This document shows positions 7,316 through 13,681 of a stretch of 16,773 nt of DNA, piece after piece; the stretch's first letter is position 1; the number at the start of each line of letters is the position of its first letter. Made by a program: the position numbers and the translations under genes. The stretch comes from Promethearchaeota archaeon (GTDB taxonomy: Archaea; Asgardarchaeota; Lokiarchaeia; Sigyniarchaeales; SOKP01): NCBI GenBank assembly GCA_030615145.1, contig JAUWZT010000048.1:1-16773 (forward strand). Direction: 5' to 3'. The notes below the pieces were generated by a model. It saw only the letters and a program-made list of their open reading frames with translations, was not told where the DNA came from and searched no databases.

Positions 7316-7720
7316 TTATGCAGTGGAAGCCTTTACCAAATCATTTAACTTTTTTTGTAATGCCTTTATTTCTGTATTTATCGCTTTAATTTTTATCTTT
7401 TTCTCGTTATTAGTTTCCTTCAGTTTTAGATTTAATGTTTTCTCTTTTTCTTTAATTAATGTTGATGATTCTTTTTTTAACACTTTTAAAGAAATATTTA
7501 ATTCTTTCTTTTTTGCACTCCATTCAGCAGCTTTAGTTATAGCTTCGTCAAACTTCTCCTGTTCGGCTTTTAATTTAGAATTAGTATCATTAATTTTAGG
7601 ATCATACTCCCTCTCAACTTCAGTTTTAATAGAAGAGTTTTTCTCTTTAAATTCTTCTTCAATTTTACTTATTTCATCATTTTTTAATTTAATTTGGTCT
7701 TTAATTTCATTTTCCGACAT
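7316..7720 (-). CDS. Small coiled-coil hypothetical protein
   Basis: A 134-residue protein made almost wholly of Lys, Glu, Asn, Ile and Leu with heptad-like spacing from end to end (for example IKDQIKLKNDEISKIEEEF and KINDTNSKLKAEQEKFDEA), so probably one long coiled coil. The centre, AAEWSAKKKELNISL, may be a break or hinge. There is no signal, membrane segment, cysteine or enzyme motif. A TATA-like box lies 39-45 bases before ATG 7720. Low-complexity coiled coils give meaningless database similarity, so no function is proposed. The opposite strand is open over the same stretch but its product (Phe/Ser/Leu-rich) is the expected shadow of a Lys/Glu-rich gene. Confidence 0.65.
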   Translation of the reverse strand: MSENEIKDQIKLKNDEISKIEEEFKEKNSSIKTEVEREYDPKINDTNSKLKAEQEKFDEAITKAAEWSAKKKELNISLKVLKKESSTLIKEKEKTLNLKLKETNNEKKIKIKAINTEIKALQKKLNDLVKASTA

Positions 7721-7757
7721 TAAATTATACCACTTTTAATAATTTTATCAATTTGGG

Positions 7758-7766
7758 CTTTATAAG
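7758..7766 (-). promoter_or_regulatory. TATA box within a palindrome, before the coiled-coil gene
   Basis: Minus-strand CTTATAAAG lies 38-46 bases upstream of ATG 7720, a suitable distance for a short leader. It sits inside an imperfect palindrome at 7752-7771 (TTTGGGCTT and AAGCCAAA arms), so it could serve both strands or be bound by a regulator. Confidence 0.4.
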
Positions 7767-7811
7767 CCAAATAATAAATTATTGGTTTCGTATTTAACTG
7801 TTAGTATTTCT

Positions 7812-7975
7812 ACCTTTCAATATGAAAGAGGTTAAATGTAATTAAACAAAATCTTTTCAGATTTTAAGGAGTATTTTCTTAAAATTATTAAATAGCTCCA
7901 TCTACCAAGAAAATTCCTTGATAATAGTATTTAAATGGTCGTGGGTAAGAAAAGACTTCTTTTCTTCTTTTTTTT
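7812..7975 (+). ncRNA. Candidate structured small RNA
   Basis: On the plus strand this gene-free stretch holds successive stem-loops: 7814-7828 (CTTTCA/TGAAAG), 7848-7865 (AAAATC/GATTTT, 6-base loop), 7868-7899 (GGAGTATTT paired with AAATA-G-CTCC, 9 bp with one bulge), a weak one at 7906-7920, and the terminal hairpin plus T-tract at 7947-7975. A TATA-like TTTATAAG at 7759-7766 could drive it. The high AT content weakens each individual hairpin; the GGAG/CTCC stem and the terminator-like end are the best evidence. No known RNA family was recognised, and the 5' end is a guess. Confidence 0.3.
7947..7975 (+). terminator. Hairpin with T-tract
   Basis: AAGAAAAG (7947-7954), loop ACTT, and CTTTTCTT (7959-7966) make a perfect 8-bp stem followed by C and eight T. 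It is oriented to end plus-strand transcription, although no plus-strand protein gene lies directly upstream. It abuts the stop of the minus-strand hypothetical at 7979. Confidence 0.45.
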
Positions 7976-7978
7976 AAT

Positions 7979-8329
7979 TTAATCTTTAATTTCGAAATTC
8001 TTAATTAAACTAACTTTGTTAGTTAGGTTTATGGTAATAGCTAATAGGATTGTTTCTTCGGATTCAATAAATTTAGGATCCAACATTACAAAGTAAAAAA
8101 TGTTTCCATTCGTTTCGTAGCCCATTTCCATTTCACCGCATTCTTCCGGTAAGATCTTTAAAATTTCATCGGACGCACTCTTTTTCAATACTTCATATAT
8201 TGAATTTTCGAGTTCCGATTGCTCTTTGCGAATTTCTTTTATTGTCGAAAAATCAAATTGACCCATGGATGCTCCAGCCTTATTATTTAGCTCGTTCCAT
8301 TCCTTAAACAGTTCGCTTAAACTTGACAT
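7979..8329 (-). CDS. Hypothetical protein, 116 residues
   Basis: Not recognised. An acidic, soluble protein with a helical N-terminal half (LSELFKEWNELNNKAG, then KEIRKEQSELENSIYEVLKK) and a C-terminal half likely to form beta strands (GEMEMGYETNGNIFYFVMLD, then ETILLAITINLTNKVSLIKN). No signal, membrane helix or metal site is seen. The alternation of helix then sheet suggests a small alpha/beta domain. ATG 8329 is the only good start. It is divergent from the DUF1028 gene across 122 bases and its stop adjoins the hairpin and T-tract at 7947-7975. Confidence 0.6.
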   Translation of the reverse strand: MSSLSELFKEWNELNNKAGASMGQFDFSTIKEIRKEQSELENSIYEVLKKSASDEILKILPEECGEMEMGYETNGNIFYFVMLDPKFIESEETILLAITINLTNKVSLIKNFEIKD

Positions 8330-8403
8330 AGTAAAACTAAATCCAGATTTAAAATAAATCTTTTTGTTACTCTCAAAATAAAAATATATTTTTTTAAAAA
8401 TGA

Positions 8404-8412
8404 ATTATAAAT
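8404..8412 (+). promoter_or_regulatory. TATA box for the DUF1028 gene
   Basis: ATTATAAAT lies about 40-48 bases before ATG 8452, allowing a transcript start near 8435 and a short leader with AGGT at 8438-8441. Confidence 0.4.
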
Positions 8413-8451
8413 TCTTATTACAAACTTATTATAACCAGGTTATTTTCAAAA

Positions 8452-9393
8452 ATGATGAAAAATAAAATTAGCAATAAAAATGAATTTTTTTCCCACACAT
8501 ACTCTATTGTAGCAAGAGATTCTAAAACAGGACAGATGGGCGTGGGAGTACAAAGTCATTACTTTTCAGTAGGAGGGGTTGTTTCATGGGGCGAATCAGG
8601 AGTGGGAGTTGTAGCTACTCAATCGCTTATTAATGTATCTTTCGGTTTACGGGGACTCGATCTATTAAAGCAAGGGAAATCACCAAAAGAAGCTTTGAAC
8701 ACATTGCTTTCAGACGACGATGGGAGAGATGTAAGGCAAGTCGCAATTTTGGACGCTCAAGGAAGAGTTGCCGCTCACACGGGATCGAAATGCATCAAAC
8801 ACGCTGGACATATAAAAGGTAACAATTTTTCAGTACAAGCTAACATGATGCTTACCGATAAAGTCTGGTCAACAATGGCTAAAAGTTTTGAATCGAATGT
8901 TAATTTACCCTTAGCTGAAAGAATCGTAAAAACAATGGAAGCGGCAGAAACTGTAGGAGGTGATATCAGAGGAAAACAATCTGCAGCGATTCTAATTGTA
9001 GGCGGAAAAGAAGCCAAAAATAAGTGGGAAGATAAAATCATCGATTTAAGAGTCGAAGATAACGAGCAACCCGTAAAAGAACTCTCAAGATTGTTAAAGC
9101 TCCATAGGGCTTACAAACACATGGATAAAGGTGATTTAGCTATAGAACACAACGATATGGAGAAAGCACTCAAGGAATACGATTCGGCACTAAATTTATT
9201 TCCTGAAAACCTTGAAATGAAATTTTGGACGGCCGTATCTTTAGCAAATAATCAAAAATTAAAAGAAGCGTCAGAGCTATTTAAAAGTATTTTTATAAAA
9301 GATAACAATTGGCGTTTGCTAACAGAAAGGTTGCCCGAAAGCGGGCTGTTAAATCTAAATAAAAAAGAATTAGAAGACATCTTATCTTTATAA
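8452..9393 (+). CDS. DUF1028 (Ntn-hydrolase-like) protein with C-terminal TPR-like region
   Basis: Residues about 15-205 match the DUF1028 family: HTYSIVARDSKTGQMGVGVQ, a Gly-rich GVVSWGESGVGVVATQS, ALNTLLSDDDGRDVRQVAILD, and AETVGGDIRGKQSAAILIV. This family is assigned to the Ntn-hydrolase superfamily, with unknown substrate. Residues about 215-310 are helical with a TPR-like pattern (AIEHNDMEKALKEYDSALNL and the following FPENLEMKFWTAVSLANN), probably for protein contact. The N-terminus has some 14 residues before the conserved TYSIVARD; if the enzyme needs a free N-terminal nucleophile, processing would be required. There are two adjacent ATGs; 8452 is used. It ends 18 bases from the convergent acetyltransferase gene. 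Confidence 0.88.
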   Translation: MMKNKISNKNEFFSHTYSIVARDSKTGQMGVGVQSHYFSVGGVVSWGESGVGVVATQSLINVSFGLRGLDLLKQGKSPKEALNTLLSDDDGRDVRQVAILDAQGRVAAHTGSKCIKHAGHIKGNNFSVQANMMLTDKVWSTMAKSFESNVNLPLAERIVKTMEAAETVGGDIRGKQSAAILIVGGKEAKNKWEDKIIDLRVEDNEQPVKELSRLLKLHRAYKHMDKGDLAIEHNDMEKALKEYDSALNLFPENLEMKFWTAVSLANNQKLKEASELFKSIFIKDNNWRLLTERLPESGLLNLNKKELEDILSL

Positions 9394-9411
9394 TTAAGGG
9401 ATAAACTGCTT

Positions 9412-9933
9412 CTAAATTTGGAATTGATTGAAATAATCGTTTTTATCTATCAAAAAAAACATTGATTTTTTTTTTAAATTGGTATCTTTGCGTAAAATAT
9501 TGCCCATATATTTCATCCCCGACCTTTCTGCAACTTTCCAGCCTCGTGTGTTTCCTTGATCTATATACGCTATTATTTTATCTAGTTCAAGCTCTGAAAA
9601 AGCGTATTCGAAAATCTTTCTAAGAGATTCTATCGCGTAGCCATTTCCCCAATACTCAGGCCCCAAAAAATAATATAATTCCATCGGCATATTGTCTTCT
9701 AAGGTAAATAGACCACAAAAACCTAAAAAAACTCCAGTACTTTTAAGTATTAATGCATAGGAAATTACTTTTTCTTGACTTTGATAAGAATCAATAATAG
9801 TTTTAAATAATCGGTTGAAGCTAGTTGATGTCACACCTTCCATAAAACTAACAATGTTATCAAAATCTACTTTAGTAAATTGTCTGATAATTAACCTTTT
9901 AGTTTCTAAAGTGCTCGGAGTTATAATCGACAA
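9412..9933 (-). CDS. GNAT-family N-acetyltransferase (RimJ/RimL type)
   Basis: Transfers an acetyl group from acetyl-CoA to an amine, often a protein N-terminus in this subgroup. LETKRLIIRQFTKVDFDNI at the N-terminus is the classic opening of the RimJ/RimL-like GNAT branch. YYFLGPEYWGNGYAIESLRK holds the acetyl-CoA pyrophosphate-binding loop (R/Q-x-x-G-x-G/A region, here YWGNGYA), followed by AYIDQGNTRGWKVAERSGMKYMG, the usual Asn-x-x-S/G-x-x-x-x-E-K-x-G-F motif in variant form. Length of 173 residues is normal. No ATG is in frame near the start, so TTG 9933 is used; no clear ribosome binding site is seen. The substrate cannot be read from the sequence. Confidence 0.88.
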   Translation of the reverse strand: MSIITPSTLETKRLIIRQFTKVDFDNIVSFMEGVTSTSFNRLFKTIIDSYQSQEKVISYALILKSTGVFLGFCGLFTLEDNMPMELYYFLGPEYWGNGYAIESLRKIFEYAFSELELDKIIAYIDQGNTRGWKVAERSGMKYMGNILRKDTNLKKKSMFFLIDKNDYFNQFQI

Positions 9934-9994
9934 GAGTTATTAATTATATGGCATTTTTTAATTAATATTTAATGCTTGGTATAAGAAAGCAAAT

Positions 9995-10375
9995 TTATTT
10001 CTTTTTTAAGATGGCTCCATCTTCCTTCAGAATAATAAAATTTTCTTTTAATATTTCAATAGAGAATGAATTCAGAAACTTTTCAAAGTTTGGAAGCACA
10101 TTTTCATCAATTAAAGGATGAATATCAATTAGAATTAAATAATTTTCACTCTTATGCTTAAATTCAACAAAATCCTTATCATATGTTATAAGAATTCGAT
10201 TTTTTTTTCTGGCTAATTCTACAAGTTCGCTATTTTTCGCTCCTCTTTTGTTCAATTCTTGAACTGAAATAGCGTCAAATCCTTTTAAGATTAATAGCTT
10301 TTTTAAGTTATTAGATACATTTTCATCCAACAAAAATTTAACATCATGAGATTGAGGCACTACTCTCTTCCTCAA
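9995..10375 (-). CDS. DUF5615 PIN-like protein, probable toxin
   Basis: Belongs to the DUF5615 PIN-like group, mostly toxin partners of DUF433 antitoxins; PIN-fold toxins are metal-dependent RNases. VKFLLDENVS gives the first acidic pocket residue (Asp17), KNSELVELARKKNRILIT is the central helix with Glu50/Glu53, and TYDKDF (Asp66, Asp68) is the typical second acidic cluster. Length of 126 residues fits. The frame allows TTG 10375, which overlaps the DUF433 gene by 32 bases; GTG at 10360, preceded by GAGG, is an alternative start. Translation is probably coupled to the antitoxin gene. RNase activity is inferred from the family only. Confidence 0.85.
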   Translation of the reverse strand: MRKRVVPQSHDVKFLLDENVSNNLKKLLILKGFDAISVQELNKRGAKNSELVELARKKNRILITYDKDFVEFKHKSENYLILIDIHPLIDENVLPNFEKFLNSFSIEILKENFIILKEDGAILKKK

Positions 10376-10571
10376 TTAATTTTCTTGCATATCTAACTGT
10401 AGCTGATAGATCCTCTTTAGATAATTCAGGGTATGCATCCAAAATTTCCTCACATGTTTTTCCCGCTTCTAGCCATTCAAGAATAATCGAAATCATTATT
10501 CTTGTTCCTTTTATGCAAGGTTTACCATGACATATTTCAGGATTTGTTTCAATTCTCTCTTCAATTACCAT
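10344..10571 (-). CDS. DUF433 antitoxin-like protein
   Basis: A 75-residue protein with the DUF433 signature: IETNPEICHGKPCIKGTRI, then ILEWLEAGKTCEEILDAYPE and LSKEDLSATVRYARKLIEE. DUF433 proteins have a helix-turn-helix-like core and usually pair with DUF5615 PIN-like toxins, binding and neutralising them and repressing their own promoter. ATG 10571 is preceded on the minus strand by AGTATATTG and TTATATTTG boxes within about 35 bases, so the transcript may have a very short leader. The gene is first in the pair and overlaps the toxin gene, the normal order. Confidence 0.88.
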   Translation of the reverse strand: MVIEERIETNPEICHGKPCIKGTRIMISIILEWLEAGKTCEEILDAYPELSKEDLSATVRYARKLIEEESSASIS

Positions 10572-10727
10572 TTCAATTATTTCAATATACTAATTTCAAA
10601 TATAAGAATATTTTTCTTCATTAAATGAATGATCAAATCTTAATTAATAGTTATCTATCTTAAATAGAAGTTGAAAGAAATAATAAATCTACTTATAATT
10701 CAAGAAAAAATAGCAGAAAAGGTGTTA

Positions 10728-10841
10728 TTATTTTTCTTTAAAATACTTTATATTAAATTCTTCCAATTCATGAGGTGGCCAAGCACATAAGCCGGGCATT
10801 ACATATTTATGTGTTCTAAGCCTAGCGTTCAAATGCTTCAA
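10728..10841 (-). CDS. Small ORF overlapping the AbrB stop, 37 codons
   Basis: TTG at 10841 overlaps the AbrB stop codon (TTGA), a usual sign of coupled translation. The product of 37 residues contains PGLCAWPPHELEEF and ends NIKYFKEK. The composition (Trp, Pro-Pro, Cys, acidic helix) is unlike random AT-rich sequence here. ATG at 10799 would give a 23-residue form that keeps the whole motif. I do not recognise a family and cannot exclude that it is the remnant of a longer gene. If real, it is an AbrB partner or a small Cys-containing protein. Confidence 0.45.
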   Translation of the reverse strand: MKHLNARLRTHKYVMPGLCAWPPHELEEFNIKYFKEK

Positions 10842-11068
10842 GTTTCCAGTTCTTCAGGGCCAAAAATATTCAAAAGTTTTCCAGCGAACTTTTTTAATAA
10901 ACTTGCTTTTGCTATGGCTATTCCTTTTTTAGAATCTCCGAATACAAGAACTTGATCCCCTGGGTTTATGTTGAAATGATTTCGGGCTTCAATAGGAATT
11001 ACGATTTGTCCTCTTTCGCCAACCTTTACAGAACCATAAAAATATTTTCCTTTAGCAACTTCAGTCAT
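10838..11068 (-). CDS. AbrB/SpoVT-type DNA-binding protein
   Basis: A 76-residue protein with one swapped-hairpin AbrB domain at residues about 9-55: YGSVKVGERGQIVIPIEARN, then HFNINPGDQVLVFGDSKKGI. Such dimers bind promoter DNA as transition-state-type regulators or as MazE/VapB-like antitoxins. The C-terminal tail (ASLLKKFAGKLLNIFGPEEL) is amphipathic and may contact a partner. ATG 11068 lies in a divergent region shared with the methyltransferase gene, so regulation of that gene, itself, or both is plausible. No standard toxin gene follows; instead there is a 37-codon ORF overlapping the stop. Confidence 0.9.
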   Translation of the reverse strand: MTEVAKGKYFYGSVKVGERGQIVIPIEARNHFNINPGDQVLVFGDSKKGIAIAKASLLKKFAGKLLNIFGPEELET

Positions 11069-11132
11069 GATATCAAACTAGGTAAATTGTAACTTATAAT
11101 TACTAAATATTTTTCATAAGATTTAAATATTT

Positions 11133-11180
11133 ATGAATAATATGATAAGTATGAAATATATGATAATAATGATTAAAATG
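11133..11180 (+). repeat. Five 9-bp units, each starting ATG; short Met-rich leader ORF
   Basis: ATG occurs at 11133, 11142, 11151, 11160, 11169 and 11178, exactly nine bases apart, with intervening AT-rich sextets (unit close to ATGATAAWW). Read from 11133 this is a 21-codon ORF with Met at every third residue (MNNMISMKYMIIMIKM) ending at TGA 11196-11198, overlapping the methyltransferase start at 11191 by 8 bases. A TATA-like TTTAAATA at 11122-11129 might place the transcript start inside the repeat; TTATAAT near 11091 would include it all. It may be a leader peptide or only a slipped simple repeat. Confidence 0.5.
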
Positions 11181-11190
11181 TGTGATTCAT

Positions 11191-11955
11191 ATGAGTGAGG
11201 AAAAGCCGAAATATGGGTGGTATGTCAAGAATTTAATTTTAACTTTTAATATTATAGGATCGTTCGGTTTAGCTGCTTTTATTATAGGACTAATACTTCT
11301 AGGAATGCTCGGAGTAATCCTAAGTATCATAGGTATAACCTTAATGGTATTGTTTTTATGGCCGGGACTAGGATTGGCAGCCATGAACATTATCTTAGGT
11401 AAAGAAGATTCTGAAGATTGGGGCATGGAAATGTTAAGTAAAATCCAATCTCCGAGCGTATTAGACATAGGATGTGGAACGGGGAGAACAGCAATAAAAA
11501 TAGCTAAATCTCTACCAAAAGGATGTCATCTTAACGGTATAGATATTTATAATGTTAATGCAATATCGGGTAATTCTCTTGAAACGGTTAATCGAAATGC
11601 AGAATTAGAAGGAGTAAGTGATAAGAGTAAATTTCAATACGGTTCTGCAACGGAAATACCTTTTGAAGATAATAAATTTAATATCGTTAACTTATCTTCG
11701 GTACTTCACGAGGTACACGATTATGAGGATAAAGAAAGGGCAATGAAAGAAATTCACCGCGTGTTAAAACCAAAAGGTTTTTTGATTATAGGTGAATGGA
11801 ATCGATATTCTTGGCAATTAATCTTATATTCTGGAATATTGTGCATGGTGTTTCAAAGACGTAAGTATTGGGATGATTTAATTAGAAAACATGGGTTCAC
11901 GATACTCAAGTACGAAAATTTTGGGGGATATGGACAGTTCACAGTTCAAAAATGA
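11191..11955 (+). CDS. Membrane-anchored class I SAM-dependent methyltransferase
   Basis: The first about 70 residues hold two hydrophobic helices (LILTFNIIGSFGLAAFIIGL; LGVILSIIGITLMVLFLWPG), followed by a class I methyltransferase domain: VLDIGCGTGRTAIKIAKS (motif I, SAM binding), NGIDIYN (acidic residue for the ribose), FNIVNLSSVLHEVHD, and IHRVLKPKGFLIIGEW. Residue order matches the UbiE/arsenite-methyltransferase-like group. The catalytic domain should face the cytosol, so a lipid, quinone or membrane-protein substrate is plausible. ATG 11191 is preferred over the in-frame GTG at 11182, whose GTGAT looks like the ribosome binding site. It is divergent from abrB and preceded by the ATG repeat. 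Confidence 0.88.
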   Translation: MSEEKPKYGWYVKNLILTFNIIGSFGLAAFIIGLILLGMLGVILSIIGITLMVLFLWPGLGLAAMNIILGKEDSEDWGMEMLSKIQSPSVLDIGCGTGRTAIKIAKSLPKGCHLNGIDIYNVNAISGNSLETVNRNAELEGVSDKSKFQYGSATEIPFEDNKFNIVNLSSVLHEVHDYEDKERAMKEIHRVLKPKGFLIIGEWNRYSWQLILYSGILCMVFQRRKYWDDLIRKHGFTILKYENFGGYGQFTVQK

Positions 11956-11963
11956 AGCGATAA

Positions 11964-12350
11964 TTAGTCAATTAAAAGCTTTAATCCTTGCACGAGTTGT
12001 ATTGGAGTAATCCCGTATAAAAAAGCTGAATGAAGCGTTTTAATATCGTTTTCTATATTAGCAATGTCTTTATTTAGAGTTTTATAATCTTCGGCAATCT
12101 CTTTTAACTTCGAATAAGAAGTTTCTTTGGAATTACTTAACAATCCAAAATGTCCGCCGAACGCGGTAAGCATATTATGAATTAATTGCATTTCTTTGTC
12201 AGAAAACGATTTTGAGCAATTTTCACAAACTATTCCAAACGACATTCCAATCTTTTTAATCTTTAAGTAAGAATTGGTGTTATTTCGGCAAAGAACGCAT
12301 TTAACGGAGTTAAGTTTTTTCTTCTCTCTTACAAGTTCAGACGTTATCAT
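11964..12350 (-). CDS. Zinc-ribbon hypothetical protein
   Basis: A 128-residue protein. Cys18-x2-Cys21 and Cys42-x2-Cys45 form a probable four-Cys zinc ribbon (KCVLCRNN ... VCENCSKSF). A conserved-looking helix IHNMLTAFGGHFG follows at about 57-69, then a helical region (YSKLKEIAEDYKTLNKDIAN) that may be a coiled coil, and a hydrophobic C-terminus (ITPIQLVQGLKLLID). Family not recognised; it could bind nucleic acid or a protein. A clear TATA box 22-30 bases before ATG 12350 suggests a leaderless transcript. It is convergent with the methyltransferase gene, 8 bases between stops. Confidence 0.65.
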   Translation of the reverse strand: MITSELVREKKKLNSVKCVLCRNNTNSYLKIKKIGMSFGIVCENCSKSFSDKEMQLIHNMLTAFGGHFGLLSNSKETSYSKLKEIAEDYKTLNKDIANIENDIKTLHSAFLYGITPIQLVQGLKLLID

Positions 12351-12370
12351 GAAATTGAGAAAAATCTTGC

Positions 12371-12380
12371 ATATATAAAC
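12371..12380 (-). promoter_or_regulatory. TATA box for the zinc-ribbon gene
   Basis: Minus-strand GTTTATATAT is a near-consensus archaeal TATA box. It ends 21 bases before ATG 12350, so transcription should begin at or next to the start codon. Confidence 0.6.
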
Positions 12381-12431
12381 AAAAATTTTAAGCTAAATTA
12401 AAAACTTAAAGAAATAAAATAATACAAGGAT

Positions 12432-13586
12432 CTACAGGATTATTTCCAAATCTTCTAATTTATTTAAGAGCCAACTTTTAAACTCCTGAAAGTTTTCTAC
12501 TGAAGGTATTGGTTCAATAGTTCCTTTTACGCTCTCATTCTTGATGCTTACAGTAGTGTTAATCGGTTTATGTATGGTATTACTATAAGGTTTGTTTTCT
12601 TCGTTAACTTCGGGTAAATAAGCAAGTGGGATTTTTAACTTGTCGAAAATAATTTTGAAATCTAAAAGATCGTTCTCATTCGCTTGAAGTTTCGTGTCTA
12701 TCATTTGAATCCATTTAAAGACGAAATCGGGGGGAATCCCTTTTTTCCAGTGGTGGTTCCGCAAATAATTGTATAGTTTTTTAGGATAGAAGAGCTGTTC
12801 AACCTCTAAATTAGCAGGATTTACTTTATCAAAGCGATAATCATGAAGTAATTTTATGAACTCCTGCCCGATTTTCCGGTTAGTTTTCAAAATATCCTCG
12901 TATTCGTAAGAAAAATCCTTTAGCGGTTTAGAAAACTTTTTTTTGGGCATTTTTTTTGGTCTTTCGAATTTGGGTATTTGGATCTTAAAATATAACCTAG
13001 TGAAAGTTAAAATCTTGTCCCAGAAAATCTGATCGTAATCGCACATAAGTTTGGGAAGGTTGTCCGCTTTATTGTTTTTATTTAAATCAACGAAGATTTT
13101 TGTTGCTACGCTTTTAATTTTAAGAATTTCGTCTAATAATATTTGCTCGTTTTGTGAAGTTTGGATTAGATGTTGCTCAAAAGACAAATTCACTCTTTCC
13201 GGCTCGTAATTGAGAAAGGAATTGTTCTTTTTGTTGTAAAATATAAATTTATCGCCATTTGCTAAATGCTCTACATTCTCGTGCGTGTTGATCACGCAGT
13301 GGATGTTAGGAGACTCCAATAAGATTCTAATATCTTCTCCTTTAGCGTTCAATATGTAATAAAATGAAGGTTGCTGAGAATAGGTGCTACTAGCTTCAAA
13401 TTCAATGATCTCGCGAAGGTTGTGTAACACAGTAGAGTCCAAATCTACTACATCGTACCCTATAGTAAAACAATCTAACGAATGGATGTGTTTTAAATCG
13501 ATGTAAGGAAAAATTACCAAGTTTTTTTGCTGGAAAAACAATATGTTTAAAAATTCCGGAGTAATAAAATCATATCCAACATCCAT
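12432..13586 (-). CDS. Hypothetical protein, third gene of the GTPase cluster
   Basis: Not recognised. A 384-residue soluble protein without signal or membrane helix. Residues 1-160 look alpha/beta (LVIFPYIDLKHIHSLDCFTI, then VVDLDSTVLHNLREIIEFEA), about 160-215 helical, about 205-220 a basic Pro/Lys patch (ERPKKMPKKKFSKP), 220-310 helical (YEDILKTNRKIGQEFIKLLH), then a loose linker and a short C-terminal helix (FQEFKSWLLNKLEDLEII). ATG 13586 follows AGGTGAG at 13598-13604. The gene sits 95 bases after the GTPase on the same strand; a T7 tract right after the GTPase stop could partly separate transcripts. The context suggests a GTPase effector, exchange factor or activator, but this is a guess from position. 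Confidence 0.7.
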   Translation of the reverse strand: MDVGYDFITPEFLNILFFQQKNLVIFPYIDLKHIHSLDCFTIGYDVVDLDSTVLHNLREIIEFEASSTYSQQPSFYYILNAKGEDIRILLESPNIHCVINTHENVEHLANGDKFIFYNKKNNSFLNYEPERVNLSFEQHLIQTSQNEQILLDEILKIKSVATKIFVDLNKNNKADNLPKLMCDYDQIFWDKILTFTRLYFKIQIPKFERPKKMPKKKFSKPLKDFSYEYEDILKTNRKIGQEFIKLLHDYRFDKVNPANLEVEQLFYPKKLYNYLRNHHWKKGIPPDFVFKWIQMIDTKLQANENDLLDFKIIFDKLKIPLAYLPEVNEENKPYSNTIHKPINTTVSIKNESVKGTIEPIPSVENFQEFKSWLLNKLEDLEIIL

Positions 13587-13681
13587 AAATCAAGTTCTCA
13601 CCTGAATAAAACTCTTTTTTAACCTTTATCCTATTTTTTTTTAATTCTTTTTTTCTATCCTCTTTATATCACAAAAAAATT

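Noticed and set aside
7267..7389. 40-codon plus-strand ORF starting MNLDEDQLLSEDN
   Set aside because: Its start is made of the TTAGATGA repeats and its second half runs antisense through the coiled-coil gene; no support as a gene.
7323..7739. 138-codon plus-strand ORF opposite the coiled-coil gene
   Set aside because: Its Phe/Ser/Leu-rich product is the expected complement of a Lys/Glu/Asn-rich coiled coil, and it has no ribosome binding site.
11187..11468. 93-codon minus-strand ORF opposite the methyltransferase N-terminus
   Set aside because: Shadow frame of a well-supported gene; its Pro/Ile/Lys-rich product shows no motif.
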